Shown here in pieces: positions 9,474 to 18,607 of a stretch of DNA of 64,000 nt (position 1 is its first letter; each line of letters begins with the position of its first letter). The notes beneath the pieces were generated by a model. That model was not told the origin of the DNA, searched no databases, and saw nothing but the letters and a program-made list of their open reading frames with translations. Origin of the DNA: DATKPA01 sp051955985 (GTDB taxonomy: Bacteria; Planctomycetota; Phycisphaerae; WQYP01); the NCBI GenBank assembly GCA_051955985.1, contig JBQCGD010000136.1:1-64000 (forward strand). The letters are read 5' to 3'. Made by a program: the position numbers and the translations under genes.

Positions 9474-10997
9474 TTATTGAGTCTGTGCGGTTACGACGGC
9501 GGCGGTGGCGGGGGGAACGGAGATACGGATGACGTTCTCCGCTTCGCCGGAGGGTGGCAGATCGGTCCAGTGGCCATTCCAGGTTCCGTCGGGTTGGATC
9601 TGGGCATCGCCCAGCGTGACGTCGCCGGCGGTGGCGCTGATGTCGTCATTTTTCGATCGGAGATAGATCACCTGGGCTCCCGAGGCGGCGAGGGGGACGT
9701 CTGGTTTGATCAGGACATCGATGGATTGCCCTGACGATCCGTGGGATTTGTTGATGAGGGTGACGTACATCTTTTTGTCATTGGCGAGGGTGGCGTACGC
9801 GCTTAGATCTTTTCGGGCGGTGGCGGCGGCGTCGATGGGGATGCTGCTGCCGTGGCCGCCGAGGTCGAACAATTTCATTCCGTAAGCGAGGGGACGCGCT
9901 TCGTAGCCGTTGGCCGAGGTGACGAAGGCGGCGTATTGGCAAGGGAGCGTGACTTCGCCACCGGTGCGATCGCCGGTGTGGAAATCAACATTCGCCGCGC
10001 CGTGAGCGGCCCACCAATGCAGATAATCGGCAGCCCAGAGAGCGCTGGCGTAGCTGTCGCTGGCGCCTTTCAAGCCGCTGAACCAGAAGCTGTTGGTTTC
10101 GGAAAGACAGTAGGTGACCGGCGTGCCTGCCGTTGCGTGAGCGATGCCGTCGTAGATCTTCTGGTAAGTGGCGTATGCTGCGGGGGAGAGCATTTTCTCG
10201 CGCGCGGCGACCGCGTCGACCGGCACAAGCTTGCGGATGTCGTCGCGGTCCTTGGGGTTTTTGAAAGAACATCCGAACGGATAGGTGTGCTGGGAGATTT
10301 TGACGAGGCGGCCGGCGGGGATACCGAAATCTTCGACCATGTGGGCGTCCAGCTCCGGGGCGGGATCCTGATCGGGACCGCAGAAGGTGGCTTCGGGATA
10401 GACGGCGAGTATTGCGTCGCGGATGGATTTCCAGTGCGTGGTGTAGGCGGCGTACTCTTTCAGATAGGAGGGTTCATTGCCGATGGCGAAGCAGTCGATG
10501 ACCTCGGGGGAATGATCGTGGATGAAGTGAGCGATCTTTGCCGCGGACTCGGCATTGTTCAATGGAATGGCAGGGGCGTCGCTGTTTGATGGTTCCTTGA
10601 GTCTCACGGAATAGATCAGTTTGATGCGGGCGGCCTTGGCGAAATCGAGGAGTTGGCGGATGTCCTCATCGCGCGGGACGGGGAATGTGGCGGTATCGAC
10701 GGAGTTGCCCCCGATGCGGAGGTTCTGGACGCCGATGGTCTTGAACATGGCGAGCAACGGCTGATTGGATGAGCTGAAGTAGTGTTGGCCGCGAGCGTCG
10801 GGGAGGAGCAGGCTCGTTTCATAACTCAGGCCGATGAATTGCGACGAGATGGGGGCGGAGGGCTGGTGTGAATTGACAAGGAGCGTGACTGGCTCGGCGG
10901 CTGTGGCGACAGGGGAGGCGGGCCAGAGGATGAACAACAGGAACAGTGGGAGGACGGTCATGAGTCGCAAGCGAGATATCTCCGTAAGGGTACGCAT
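9474..10997 (-). CDS. GH79-like secreted glycosidase
   Basis: Clan GH-A type hydrolase of 507 residues with a signal peptide (LPLFLLFILWPASPVATAA). After FIGLSYETSLL and VQNLRIGGNSVD, seen in heparanase/beta-glucuronidase-like GH79 proteins, come FAIGNEPSYLKEY with candidate acid/base E175 and VTYCLSETNSFW with candidate nucleophile E300. A C-terminal beta-sandwich follows the barrel. GH79 enzymes cleave glucuronic acid linkages; a GH39 or GH30-like alternative cannot be excluded. The alternative start at 10961 (MTVLPLF) would give a more compact signal peptide, and neither start has a strong ribosome binding site. Its 3' end lies 42 bases from the GH2 gene, convergent. Confidence 0.72.
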   Translation of the reverse strand: MRTLTEISRLRLMTVLPLFLLFILWPASPVATAAEPVTLLVNSHQPSAPISSQFIGLSYETSLLLPDARGQHYFSSSNQPLLAMFKTIGVQNLRIGGNSVDTATFPVPRDEDIRQLLDFAKAARIKLIYSVRLKEPSNSDAPAIPLNNAESAAKIAHFIHDHSPEVIDCFAIGNEPSYLKEYAAYTTHWKSIRDAILAVYPEATFCGPDQDPAPELDAHMVEDFGIPAGRLVKISQHTYPFGCSFKNPKDRDDIRKLVPVDAVAAREKMLSPAAYATYQKIYDGIAHATAGTPVTYCLSETNSFWFSGLKGASDSYASALWAADYLHWWAAHGAANVDFHTGDRTGGEVTLPCQYAAFVTSANGYEARPLAYGMKLFDLGGHGSSIPIDAAATARKDLSAYATLANDKKMYVTLINKSHGSSGQSIDVLIKPDVPLAASGAQVIYLRSKNDDISATAGDVTLGDAQIQPDGTWNGHWTDLPPSGEAENVIRISVPPATAAVVTAQTQ

Positions 10998-11248
10998 CTA
11001 TAGAATGCAGTCAGAGAGAGGATTATTGCCCGGCCGCAAGATCATTTTGGTCATTGGCTTTGTCAAATCGGGGGCATGCAAACGGGGGACTTTTTGGACG
11101 AAGAGTGCGCAATGTGCCCCCTCGGTTCGCAGAATTGCATCTTGTTGCAGGCACTCCAATTAACTAGATTACATAAGCGGTTCGGCGGGAAAAACGCATC
11201 TCTCCTTCTGCCGGGCCATTGAAAACCAGACTTTTGCAGGAGGTGGTT

Positions 11249-12115
11249 ATGCGCTCACGTGTTCGAGCGTTCACCTTGATCGAACTTCTCGTGGTTGTTG
11301 CGATTATCGCGGTTCTTATCGCCATTTTGCTGCCGAGCCTCGGCAAGGCGCGGGACAGGGCGAAGGCGACGGCGTGCGCGTCGAATGTCAGGACCATCTG
11401 GCAGGGCATGAACCTCTACGCCGCCGATTTCAACGGCTCGGCGGTACCCAACAAGGCCGGGTGGTTCAACGGCCAGAAGAACCAGTACTGGTTTGGCCCG
11501 CAGCTTCTGGGCATGGAATGGGGGAAGAACTCTTCGATGGCAGCCGCCACGGGCAGTAATCCGTATCTCAACCAGGCCTACTTCGATCCGCAGTCCAAAT
11601 ACCTCCATTGCCCGGCGGACCCGACGCCCGGCGAGGTCTACGTGGCCAACTATGGCAAGCCGTACACATGGACGATTACCGATTATGCGTACAACGGGAA
11701 TGTGCAAAACAACAGCGCGCCGTTTTCGAGCCAGCGGCCGAAAATCGTAAAGCTGGCCGACATCCCGCCGCACACTCTGCTCGTCATCGAAACCCACCAG
11801 GGCATGGACCAAAAGAGCCAGGCGGATCAGACTTTCTCCAGCATCAAAGATCTTTTCTATTTCGATAACGACATCAACAACGGGTACGGCTTTTCTTCGC
11901 GGGCGGGTCGCATCCACAATGGCGCCACGTCGGCGAATATGCTGTTTGCCGATGGCCATATCACGCTGGATGATCCTCTTAAAATGAACACCACCAATGG
12001 GCAAATTCTGCATCCGACTGTCAACGACACCGCCGACATTGGGACGGATCATCAGGACCTTCCGAACAATAAGAATTGGGACCAGCCGGTCACGCACCCC
12101 TTCCCGTTCAACTGA
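11249..12115 (+). CDS. Prepilin-type pseudopilin with H-Xn-DG motif
   Basis: A 288-residue protein with a strong Shine-Dalgarno (AGGAGGTGG) before ATG. The N-terminus is a class III prepilin signal: basic MRSRVRA, then FTLIELLVVVAIIAVLIA, with cleavage expected before F and methylation of that residue. The tail contains GRIHNGATSANMLFADGH, a variant of the planctomycete H-X9-DG signature with 11 residues between His and Asp-Gly. Such paralogues are very numerous in Planctomycetes and probably enter type II secretion-like or pilus-like fibres at the cell surface; the exact role is unknown. It is followed by a strong intrinsic terminator and stands as a single-gene unit among glycoside hydrolases. 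Confidence 0.85.
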   Translation: MRSRVRAFTLIELLVVVAIIAVLIAILLPSLGKARDRAKATACASNVRTIWQGMNLYAADFNGSAVPNKAGWFNGQKNQYWFGPQLLGMEWGKNSSMAAATGSNPYLNQAYFDPQSKYLHCPADPTPGEVYVANYGKPYTWTITDYAYNGNVQNNSAPFSSQRPKIVKLADIPPHTLLVIETHQGMDQKSQADQTFSSIKDLFYFDNDINNGYGFSSRAGRIHNGATSANMLFADGHITLDDPLKMNTTNGQILHPTVNDTADIGTDHQDLPNNKNWDQPVTHPFPFN

Positions 12116-12158
12116 TCCCCTCGGAACGTTCAGCCGATAGACTGGCAAAGTAAAATTC

Positions 12159-12193
12159 AAAGCCTGCAGCCGGCCCAACCGCCTGCAGGCTTT
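12159..12193 (+). terminator. Intrinsic terminator of the prepilin gene
   Basis: An 11-bp perfect stem (AAAGCCTGCAG paired with CTGCAGGCTTT), a 13-base loop and a T-rich tail, 44 bases after the prepilin stop codon. Confidence 0.8.
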
Positions 12194-12270
12194 ATTCTTG
12201 CGCCGCCCGACCCCCGCCCTCTCCAAGCCCCTGAAACCGAATCCCTACAATTCCTGTCGGAATAGGGGGG

Positions 12271-12304
12271 AGACCGCCATTGACGTGCCCGCACGTGGCG
12301 GTCT
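12271..12304 (-). repeat. 34-base hairpin element, copy 1
   Basis: Stem AGACCGCCA paired with TGGCGGTCT around an ACGTGC-CC-GCACGT inner stem. It begins 34 bases after the stop of the minus-strand lipoprotein gene. A second copy at 61611-61644 matches at 29 of 34 positions and sits at the same kind of place, just past a minus-strand stop codon. It lacks a T-run here, so terminator function is unsure. Confidence 0.65.
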
Positions 12305-12337
12305 GGTCTCACCCTGCCAATGAAACCCCCTCTCCCC

Positions 12338-15043
12338 TCACTGCTTACCCTGCCCCAAATGCGCATCCCGCTCCGGCACCTCCGTCTTGGAGGAAACCAC
12401 CCCGAGAATGACAAATACCCCCTTGCCATGCATGTCCACCACCTGCCGCCCTTTGCGGATGTTCACGACGTGAATATCCACTCCCGGCATGCCGTCGATC
12501 ACCGCCGCGTGCTGGATTGATGGTGACTGCTCTATCAGGTCCGCTGCAGCAGCGTCTGTTTCTCCCTTGGCGACCTGCAGATACTCCGGCTTCTCTGACC
12601 GGAAATATCCCACCAGTAATTTTTCCTTTTCCGGCGCTTCGATCTCAAGGGTTCCTTCGCCTGCAGCCATTTTGCCGGCCGGGAGGCGGATCCCGGTCTG
12701 GCCGCGCAGCTCCGGTGCCACGTCCTTCAACACGACATCGCGATCGGTGAACGGCTTTGCATCGGGCCTTACTTCATACGTTTCGGCACCTGGGGTCAGG
12801 ACGCGGATGGATGCCTTTGGCAGCGGCGTGATCGCAACATGATCGCCCTTGCCCGATTTGATGTCTGCCACCCGCTCGTGGAAGTCCGCCAGCTCTTTCT
12901 CGTAAACCGGCAGCAACTGCGACCAATGGTAATTTGCCGGGTGCCCATCGACGCCGCCGACGACGGGAATTTTGCGTTGGCTGGTCTGCATGGAATTTGC
13001 GAAGTTGTATGTGTCCTTGGTGAGGCTGACGAGCTGCCGATAGTATTCCAGGCTTGCCGCCAGGTGCTTCTCCGCCTGCTCCATATCCGCGCTGTTTTTG
13101 CTGTAGCCATACCGGAGAACGCACATCGCAGCTTCGGCTTTTTCCGCGTAGTTCTCGGACATCGCCCGGATGCAGTGGACATCGTTCCGCACACGCTCAA
13201 ATTCGGCCTTGTTCTTTGTCACCAGCGGTTCGGCGGCGTCGGCCTCCTCGACTGCTTTCCGCGAAAACGCCAGGACTTCTTTGATGATCTGTGGCGGTGT
13301 TTCGCCGACGTGCGGCTGTTTGTTCCATTCGCGGGCAACGTATTCCTGCAACCGTTCTCCCGGGGGCGATTGCCATTCCCAAAGGCCGCTGAAGGCGCCG
13401 TATTTCTCGGGGCGGACGAGTTCATCGAGCGTCATTCCGAGGGACATCGTCTGGCGGTTGCCTTCGGTGATGCCGAAACGGCGCAGGATGCGCGGGGCGC
13501 ACTCCCCCGAGTCGTTGTAGGCCGCCAGTATCTGCTCCGCCGCCTGCGGGTTGCCATACATGTCGGCGAGGCGTCCCACCCAGTATCGATGGTCCGTCTT
13601 TTCATCAATCCGGGGGTTCCAGGCATACCGGGCCCATGCGTCGAACCAGATCCAGTCCCGGTTGATCTGCTCCAGCGGGGGATCGATTTTGTCCGGGGAA
13701 TAAGGCCAATTCCAGTAACACAGCGGGTACAAATGAATGCCCTTGGCGTTCTCCCGATCCTCCGCCGCCTGCACGCACAATTTGATAAAACGCTGTGCCC
13801 CGTATCTGAAAGGCTCCAGATTGGCCAGAATGTGGATGTTTACCGAGTGGATCGCCCCAAGCTTGCTCATCAGCAGATGCTGTTGCCGCCACCGCCCGCG
13901 GGGCTGCCAGGTCGTCAAAGACTCGCCATTGAACTTTGATTCCGTGTAGAGCTTCGGATAATGCCTAATGACCTGCGGAATGACTTCCTCGGCGGGCATT
14001 GCGTGGGTGCGCAGCATCAGCGGGATGTCCTGGGTGATTCCCGCCTGCTTCATCCCGTCGTGAATCCCGCCGATGATCGTGTCCACCATCCATTTTGTGT
14101 GATCGGTGCGGAGCGCCTCGCCGAGGCAGACCATCAGCCCTGCATGCGGATATGTTTTCACAAACTCCGCGATCGACTTGCGCGTGTAATCCGCAAGGAG
14201 CGGCGTGGGTGACGAAAACTGCGTCGATTTCAGGTGGTTGTGTTCGGCGAATGGTTTCGACACGATGATGTTGTAAAACATCTGCATCACCAGGATGCCG
14301 CGCTTATCCGCCTCATCGACGATGAACTTGAACATCTCCTGGTTCCTGGCGAGCACATCGTCCGGAACTTCAACGGCATAGGGGTAATCCGGAACTCGCA
14401 CCAGGGAGGCAAAGGGATGCCCATTCCAGATGTACAACACGTTCATCCGCTCGTTGGCAAGGAAATCCAGGTACGTGATCCAGCGGGCCTTGTCGTAAAA
14501 CCAGGGAAAGTTCTGAGGCGTGTACGGGTATTCATAGACTTTGTGGCCGGGCAATATGTACGTCTTCTGCATCCCTACGCAGGGGCCACGCATTATCATT
14601 GAAGGCGCATCCCGGAACTCGAGCTTCGCCGGAATTCCCTTCGCCTGCACGATCCGGCTCGCCAGTTCCAAGCAACCGTAGAGCACGCCGCTGTCGTCGG
14701 CCCCGCGTACCGCCAGGACGTCCCCTTCTGACTTCAGCTCGAATCCCTCCGGCTTGAGCCCGTTCACTTTGTCGACGGCAAGATGAATCGCACCACCATG
14801 CGTCGGGCTATCGGTGTGCACGATTGGGGCCTGTTTCCCCACGGAGCGGAGGGCGGCCGCCACACGACCTGCCCCGTACTCCATTCGCGGCGAGGCATCG
14901 GCAGGAAGGCAGATCGTCACGGTCGTTGATTGCGCAACGGTAGGGGCTTCGTCGTGGGCGCAACTTGCCATCGCACACCCCAGGAGTGCAGCCATGGCCG
15001 CCCGGATCCACAGCGTTCGCTTCAACGTCCTCTCGCATGCCAT
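12338..15043 (-). CDS. Large lipoprotein, GH67/GH20-like glycosidase candidate
   Basis: A 901-residue exported lipoprotein. The N-terminus has a hydrophobic stretch and two candidate lipobox cysteines (C23 in ALLGC, C28 in MASC). Residues about 40-150 (RVAAALRSVG, VLAVRGADDSGVLYGCLELA) resemble the small alpha/beta domain that precedes the catalytic barrel in GH20, GH67 and GH84. A TIM-barrel-like part follows (WITYLDFLANERMNVLYIW, GLMVCLGEAL, IHLYPLCYWNWP), then an alpha-helical region and a beta-rich C-terminus. Alpha-glucuronidase or hexosaminidase-like activity is inference; I could not fix catalytic residues. GAGG precedes the ATG. It lies 74 bases downstream of the DUF3826 gene, probably one operon. 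Confidence 0.6.
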   Translation of the reverse strand: MACERTLKRTLWIRAAMAALLGCAMASCAHDEAPTVAQSTTVTICLPADASPRMEYGAGRVAAALRSVGKQAPIVHTDSPTHGGAIHLAVDKVNGLKPEGFELKSEGDVLAVRGADDSGVLYGCLELASRIVQAKGIPAKLEFRDAPSMIMRGPCVGMQKTYILPGHKVYEYPYTPQNFPWFYDKARWITYLDFLANERMNVLYIWNGHPFASLVRVPDYPYAVEVPDDVLARNQEMFKFIVDEADKRGILVMQMFYNIIVSKPFAEHNHLKSTQFSSPTPLLADYTRKSIAEFVKTYPHAGLMVCLGEALRTDHTKWMVDTIIGGIHDGMKQAGITQDIPLMLRTHAMPAEEVIPQVIRHYPKLYTESKFNGESLTTWQPRGRWRQQHLLMSKLGAIHSVNIHILANLEPFRYGAQRFIKLCVQAAEDRENAKGIHLYPLCYWNWPYSPDKIDPPLEQINRDWIWFDAWARYAWNPRIDEKTDHRYWVGRLADMYGNPQAAEQILAAYNDSGECAPRILRRFGITEGNRQTMSLGMTLDELVRPEKYGAFSGLWEWQSPPGERLQEYVAREWNKQPHVGETPPQIIKEVLAFSRKAVEEADAAEPLVTKNKAEFERVRNDVHCIRAMSENYAEKAEAAMCVLRYGYSKNSADMEQAEKHLAASLEYYRQLVSLTKDTYNFANSMQTSQRKIPVVGGVDGHPANYHWSQLLPVYEKELADFHERVADIKSGKGDHVAITPLPKASIRVLTPGAETYEVRPDAKPFTDRDVVLKDVAPELRGQTGIRLPAGKMAAGEGTLEIEAPEKEKLLVGYFRSEKPEYLQVAKGETDAAAADLIEQSPSIQHAAVIDGMPGVDIHVVNIRKGRQVVDMHGKGVFVILGVVSSKTEVPERDAHLGQGKQ

Positions 15044-15117
15044 TCGATCGCCTCTTTGAGTTCTTTGACGCCCATGTGCAATATTGCCGGTCTGATCCCC
15101 ATGGAAGAGACTTTTTT

Positions 15118-15852
15118 CTATTTCGGCTGGGATGTGCCCCGTCGCGACGCGGCCTCCGCTTTCAAGCGGTCCGCATAAGCCTTGTAAAGCCTGTCCCACT
15201 CCAAGGAGCCAACGTATTCTTGCACCTTCACCTTGTAGCGTTTGAAGATCCGGATGATCTCTTTGTCCGAATCCGTCAGCATCGCCGCCTCGCGTGCTTC
15301 CGCCAGGCGATCATGGATCGTCTTCTTTTCCGCATCCGTCAGGCCGGGAACAATCTGGAGGTACGCATTGTACGTGCGCGTCATCCCGGGGCTGTGACTC
15401 CAGAATTCCTTGAACGCCTCGAGCTGTTCCGGCGACAATTCTGCGGCCAGATCGTGGATGAAACTCTCATACGCAGGCTTCAGCGATGCGTAGACATCAT
15501 CAATGTGCTGCGCGATTACCTCGCCGGGGAACTCGTCTTTGGGCACGACGGCGCGAGCCTTCCCCCATTGCTTCCAGAGGTCCGCAAGCTGTGCATCGTG
15601 TTCGTCGTGCCATTTCCACATAACGACCAGCCAGTGCCCCAGGATTGTCTTCACCCGTTCCGTTTTGGAGGGGTCGTCCAAGTTGATCGACTTGAGCAGC
15701 TTGTTCACTTTGCCGTCGATACGCTGCTGCATTGCCGCATCCGCGGCAGGTACAGGAGCGCCGGGGGGCGGTTCCTCGGCATACATCTGCCGGGCGCTGA
15801 CGCAGCCCAGCAGTACAGTGAACGCCAGCGCGGGGATCTTTGTCCGACTCAC
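15118..15852 (-). CDS. DUF3826 secreted protein
   Basis: A 244-residue exported protein starting at GTG with a near-perfect Shine-Dalgarno (GGAGG, 5-base spacing). A signal peptide (IPALAFTVLLGCVSARQMYA) is followed by an alpha-helical domain with ILGHWLVVMWKWHDEHD, YNAYLQIVPGLTDAEKK and LAEAREAAMLTDSDKE. These are hallmarks of DUF3826, which occurs in polysaccharide-utilisation loci of Bacteroidetes and Planctomycetes. The function is unknown. It is transcribed just ahead of the large GH67/GH20-like lipoprotein, which fits a role in glycan capture or enzyme assembly. Confidence 0.8.
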   Translation of the reverse strand: MSRTKIPALAFTVLLGCVSARQMYAEEPPPGAPVPAADAAMQQRIDGKVNKLLKSINLDDPSKTERVKTILGHWLVVMWKWHDEHDAQLADLWKQWGKARAVVPKDEFPGEVIAQHIDDVYASLKPAYESFIHDLAAELSPEQLEAFKEFWSHSPGMTRTYNAYLQIVPGLTDAEKKTIHDRLAEAREAAMLTDSDKEIIRIFKRYKVKVQEYVGSLEWDRLYKAYADRLKAEAASRRGTSQPK

Positions 15853-16184
15853 GGCAACCTCCGGAACATGACATGTGGGGAAGCAGGGATGAGGGCCAAG
15901 TCCAAGAACACCTTTTTTGAACCGCCGATGGACTGTGTTGAAGACCTGGAGACGCGGAGGGACCGCATATTCAAGGGTAGAACGAAGATCCACCGATTCC
16001 ATTGCGAATGCAACGACAGGAATCGCAGTTCTTAGAATACGGGATACGCTTCTGATATGGCCGGAAGTTCCCGCGGAATCGCGCGACTATACTCCGGCTA
16101 TACTTCGTTGGATCAAGTCACACATTCATCAGCCTGACATTTCGAATTGTACACCCAACCTATGGGCATGGAGGTATCCAGTCG
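15853..16184. other. Divergent intergenic region, no gene seen
   Basis: A 332-base gap between the DUF3826 gene (leftward) and the sialidase-fold gene (rightward). It must hold both promoters. I see no recognisable operator, hairpin or repeat in it. Confidence 0.5.
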
Positions 16185-17975
16185 ATGCATCAAAGCAGCG
16201 CGCGCACCGCAATGTTTCTCTCGTTGGCCGTTGCCACCGTTGTGGCCGGCCAGCGGGGTGCAATGGCCGAAACCAAAACAATTCAAGTGGAGGCCGCGAA
16301 CTTCTCCCTGGGAGCGAACAGCAGTACCACTGATGGGAGCGACAATTTAAAGTTCGTCATTGATCCGGCGCCATCAGTTCCGTTTGTGCAATCGGCGGTG
16401 AAACAGGATCCCGCGCCGGCTTCGCTGGGACCCAATCCGAAGATTCCGTACTTTACGGTTCGCTTCGCCATGCCAATTCCGCCGGAGAACGCCACGAGCG
16501 AGGTGGCGGCGCTCACGGGCATCGACCCGATGGTCTACACGCACAATCATTCGCCCGGCTTCGAAATCCTGCCGAATGGCGATGCCCTCGCGATTTATTT
16601 CAGCACACCGCCGGGAAAAGCGGAAGCTGATCCTTCGACCTCGTTTGTCCAGGCACGCCTCCGCTACGGTTCCGAAGAATGGGACATGCCGGAACTTTTC
16701 TTCAAAACAAAAGGCTACAACGACCAGTCCGGATTGCTATGGAACGATCACGGAAAGATCTGGTTCTTCGGCGGCGGCCGCAAAATCTCGGACATGGTTC
16801 CTTTCCGCATGGCCACATCGACGGACAACGGCATGACCTGGACCTTCTCCATCCCCCAGCTCGATAAGCCGGCCACCAGCTACGAAGCCCAGCCCATTAC
16901 CAGCGCCTTCCGCGGCGCGGACGGCAACATCTACTTCGGCATGGACGGCCACGCGGCCCACAGCTTCCTCTGGCGCAGCACCGATGACGGCATTCACTGG
17001 CACGACATGGGCGGCCGCACGGACGCCCGCCACTCCACCTTCGTCCCCCTCGACAACACCGGAAAAATCCTCTACATCGGCGGCAAGAACAACAACGTCG
17101 AGCACTGGAACCCGGAAGGAACCTCCGACGACTACGGAGCCACCTGGTCCAAACCGATCGCTTCCCACTTCCCGGTACTGAGTTCCGGCCAACGCCCTTC
17201 GCTCATCCGCCTGGCCTCCGGCAATCTTCTTTATGTCACCGATTCCTACCTGCACAAGCTCAAGCGCCCCGCTGAAGAAGGCTGGAAGTACGGCGACAAG
17301 TGCGTCGTGGCACTCTCCACCGACAATGGCGCGTCCTGGCATATCAAACCATTGCCCGTGCAAGTCGGCGGCCACCAGCGGCCCGAGCATCCGACCGTCG
17401 GCTACACGGTTGCGCGACAGTCGCCCAACGGCGTGATTCATATTCTGACGACGGTCACGCAGCCCTGCCTGGACTACGAACTCAATGAGGCGTGGATTCT
17501 CTCTGATGCGGGAGATGATTCGCCGGAGAATTCGGGCGGCAAAATTCAGTCGTTCTCCGAGAAATATCCCGACGGCAAGCCGCGCTCCACGTGGAGTGCG
17601 CGAATCTGCCCGAACGGACGCTATCTGCTCAATGGAGAAGAGCTGGACTATTACCCCGATGGACAAAAGGAGCACCAGGTCACTTACGCTGATGGCCGAA
17701 AAACGGGCGAAGAATCGTTCTGGTCTCCCGACGGGAAGATTGCGTGGAAGTGGGAACACAACCTCGCGGATAACCGTGCCGTCTGGACACATTACTGGCC
17801 CAACGGGAATAAAAAATCAGAGTCTTCGTGGAATACGCTCCCGGTTGCGCCGGGGGTGGATCGCCATTTCGTCGGCTACGTTGCGGACGGCCCCGCGATC
17901 GAGTGGGATGAAAGCGGGAAGCAGATTGGTTCGCATCAATTCACGAACGGGATCATCGCTGACGACCACAAGTAG
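16185..17975 (+). CDS. Sialidase-fold (BNR) protein with C-terminal MORN-like repeats
   Basis: A 596-residue secreted protein (signal peptide FLSLAVATVVAGQRGAMA). A six-bladed propeller is indicated by four Asp-boxes (STDNGMTW, STDDGIHW, SDDYGATW, STDNGASW) and by ARHSTFVPL, SLIRLASGNLLYVTDSYLH and GVIHILTTVTQP. This is the exo-alpha-sialidase superfamily, but a true sialidase Arg triad is not evident, so the substrate is open. The last 120 residues switch to MORN-type repeats (YYPDGQKEHQVTYADGRKTG, FWSPDGKIAWKWEHN, YWPNGNKKSESSW), an unusual addition. GGAGGT lies about 9 bases before the ATG. It is divergent from the DUF3826 operon and convergent with atpC. Confidence 0.78.
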   Translation: MHQSSARTAMFLSLAVATVVAGQRGAMAETKTIQVEAANFSLGANSSTTDGSDNLKFVIDPAPSVPFVQSAVKQDPAPASLGPNPKIPYFTVRFAMPIPPENATSEVAALTGIDPMVYTHNHSPGFEILPNGDALAIYFSTPPGKAEADPSTSFVQARLRYGSEEWDMPELFFKTKGYNDQSGLLWNDHGKIWFFGGGRKISDMVPFRMATSTDNGMTWTFSIPQLDKPATSYEAQPITSAFRGADGNIYFGMDGHAAHSFLWRSTDDGIHWHDMGGRTDARHSTFVPLDNTGKILYIGGKNNNVEHWNPEGTSDDYGATWSKPIASHFPVLSSGQRPSLIRLASGNLLYVTDSYLHKLKRPAEEGWKYGDKCVVALSTDNGASWHIKPLPVQVGGHQRPEHPTVGYTVARQSPNGVIHILTTVTQPCLDYELNEAWILSDAGDDSPENSGGKIQSFSEKYPDGKPRSTWSARICPNGRYLLNGEELDYYPDGQKEHQVTYADGRKTGEESFWSPDGKIAWKWEHNLADNRAVWTHYWPNGNKKSESSWNTLPVAPGVDRHFVGYVADGPAIEWDESGKQIGSHQFTNGIIADDHK

Positions 17976-18175
17976 AACAATTCACTTGTCCGGGAAACAG
18001 GTCCCGGTCAGCCGCCGTGCAGTCCAGCGATGATCATGTGGGCGCGACACATTTAAGAAGGGCAACCCGCCGCGGGCGCTGCACCCAGATCGACTCGCTC
18101 GAATGAGCGAGCATTCCGCACGCTCACATCCTGCATTCCCCACGAGCAAATGAGCATCATCTCCCGGGAAGTCCG

Positions 18176-18586
18176 CTACTTGTGCTGCCGGCGTTTGACG
18201 CGGAGTTGGACCAGGGAGCGCGCCATGGACGCGTTGACCGAAGCCACTTCCTCGGCGGAGAGCTTCTCGCGAAGACGGGCCTCGGCGCGCTGCCGGGCTT
18301 CTTCGGCCTTTGCGGCATCAATGTTTTCGGCGGCCACGGCCATGTCGGTCAGTATCGAGACGCGATCGTTGGTGATTTCCACCAATCCCTCTCCCACCGC
18401 CAGAAAAGATTCCTTGCCGCCTTTGATCACGATCATTTCGCCGGGGACCATGTTGGTCGTTACCGCCATGTGCATGGGATAGATGCCGATCTGGCCCTCG
18501 GCGCCGGGAAGCGTAACCATTTCCACATCCTCGTTGAAGGCGGTCTCAACGGGCGTGATGATCTGGAGTTTAAGCGTGGCGGTCAT
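18176..18586 (-). CDS. atpC: ATP synthase F1 subunit epsilon
   Basis: A 136-residue epsilon subunit of the F1 central stalk, which couples rotor and catalytic head and can inhibit ATP hydrolysis. The N-terminal beta-sandwich (LKLQIITPVETAFNEDVEMV, LPGAEGQIGIYPMHM) and the C-terminal two-helix domain (AAKAEEARQRAEARLREKL) are both present. Last gene of the atpBEFHAGDC operon, 21 bases after atpD. Confidence 0.95.
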   Translation of the reverse strand: MTATLKLQIITPVETAFNEDVEMVTLPGAEGQIGIYPMHMAVTTNMVPGEMIVIKGGKESFLAVGEGLVEITNDRVSILTDMAVAAENIDAAKAEEARQRAEARLREKLSAEEVASVNASMARSLVQLRVKRRQHK

Positions 18587-18607
18587 GTTCGCACCCCGCG
18601 TGTTCGA

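Noticed and set aside
17990..18007. CCGGGA/TCCCGG hairpin as terminator between the sialidase-fold gene and atpC
   Set aside because: Only a 6-bp stem and no T-run; too weak to call.
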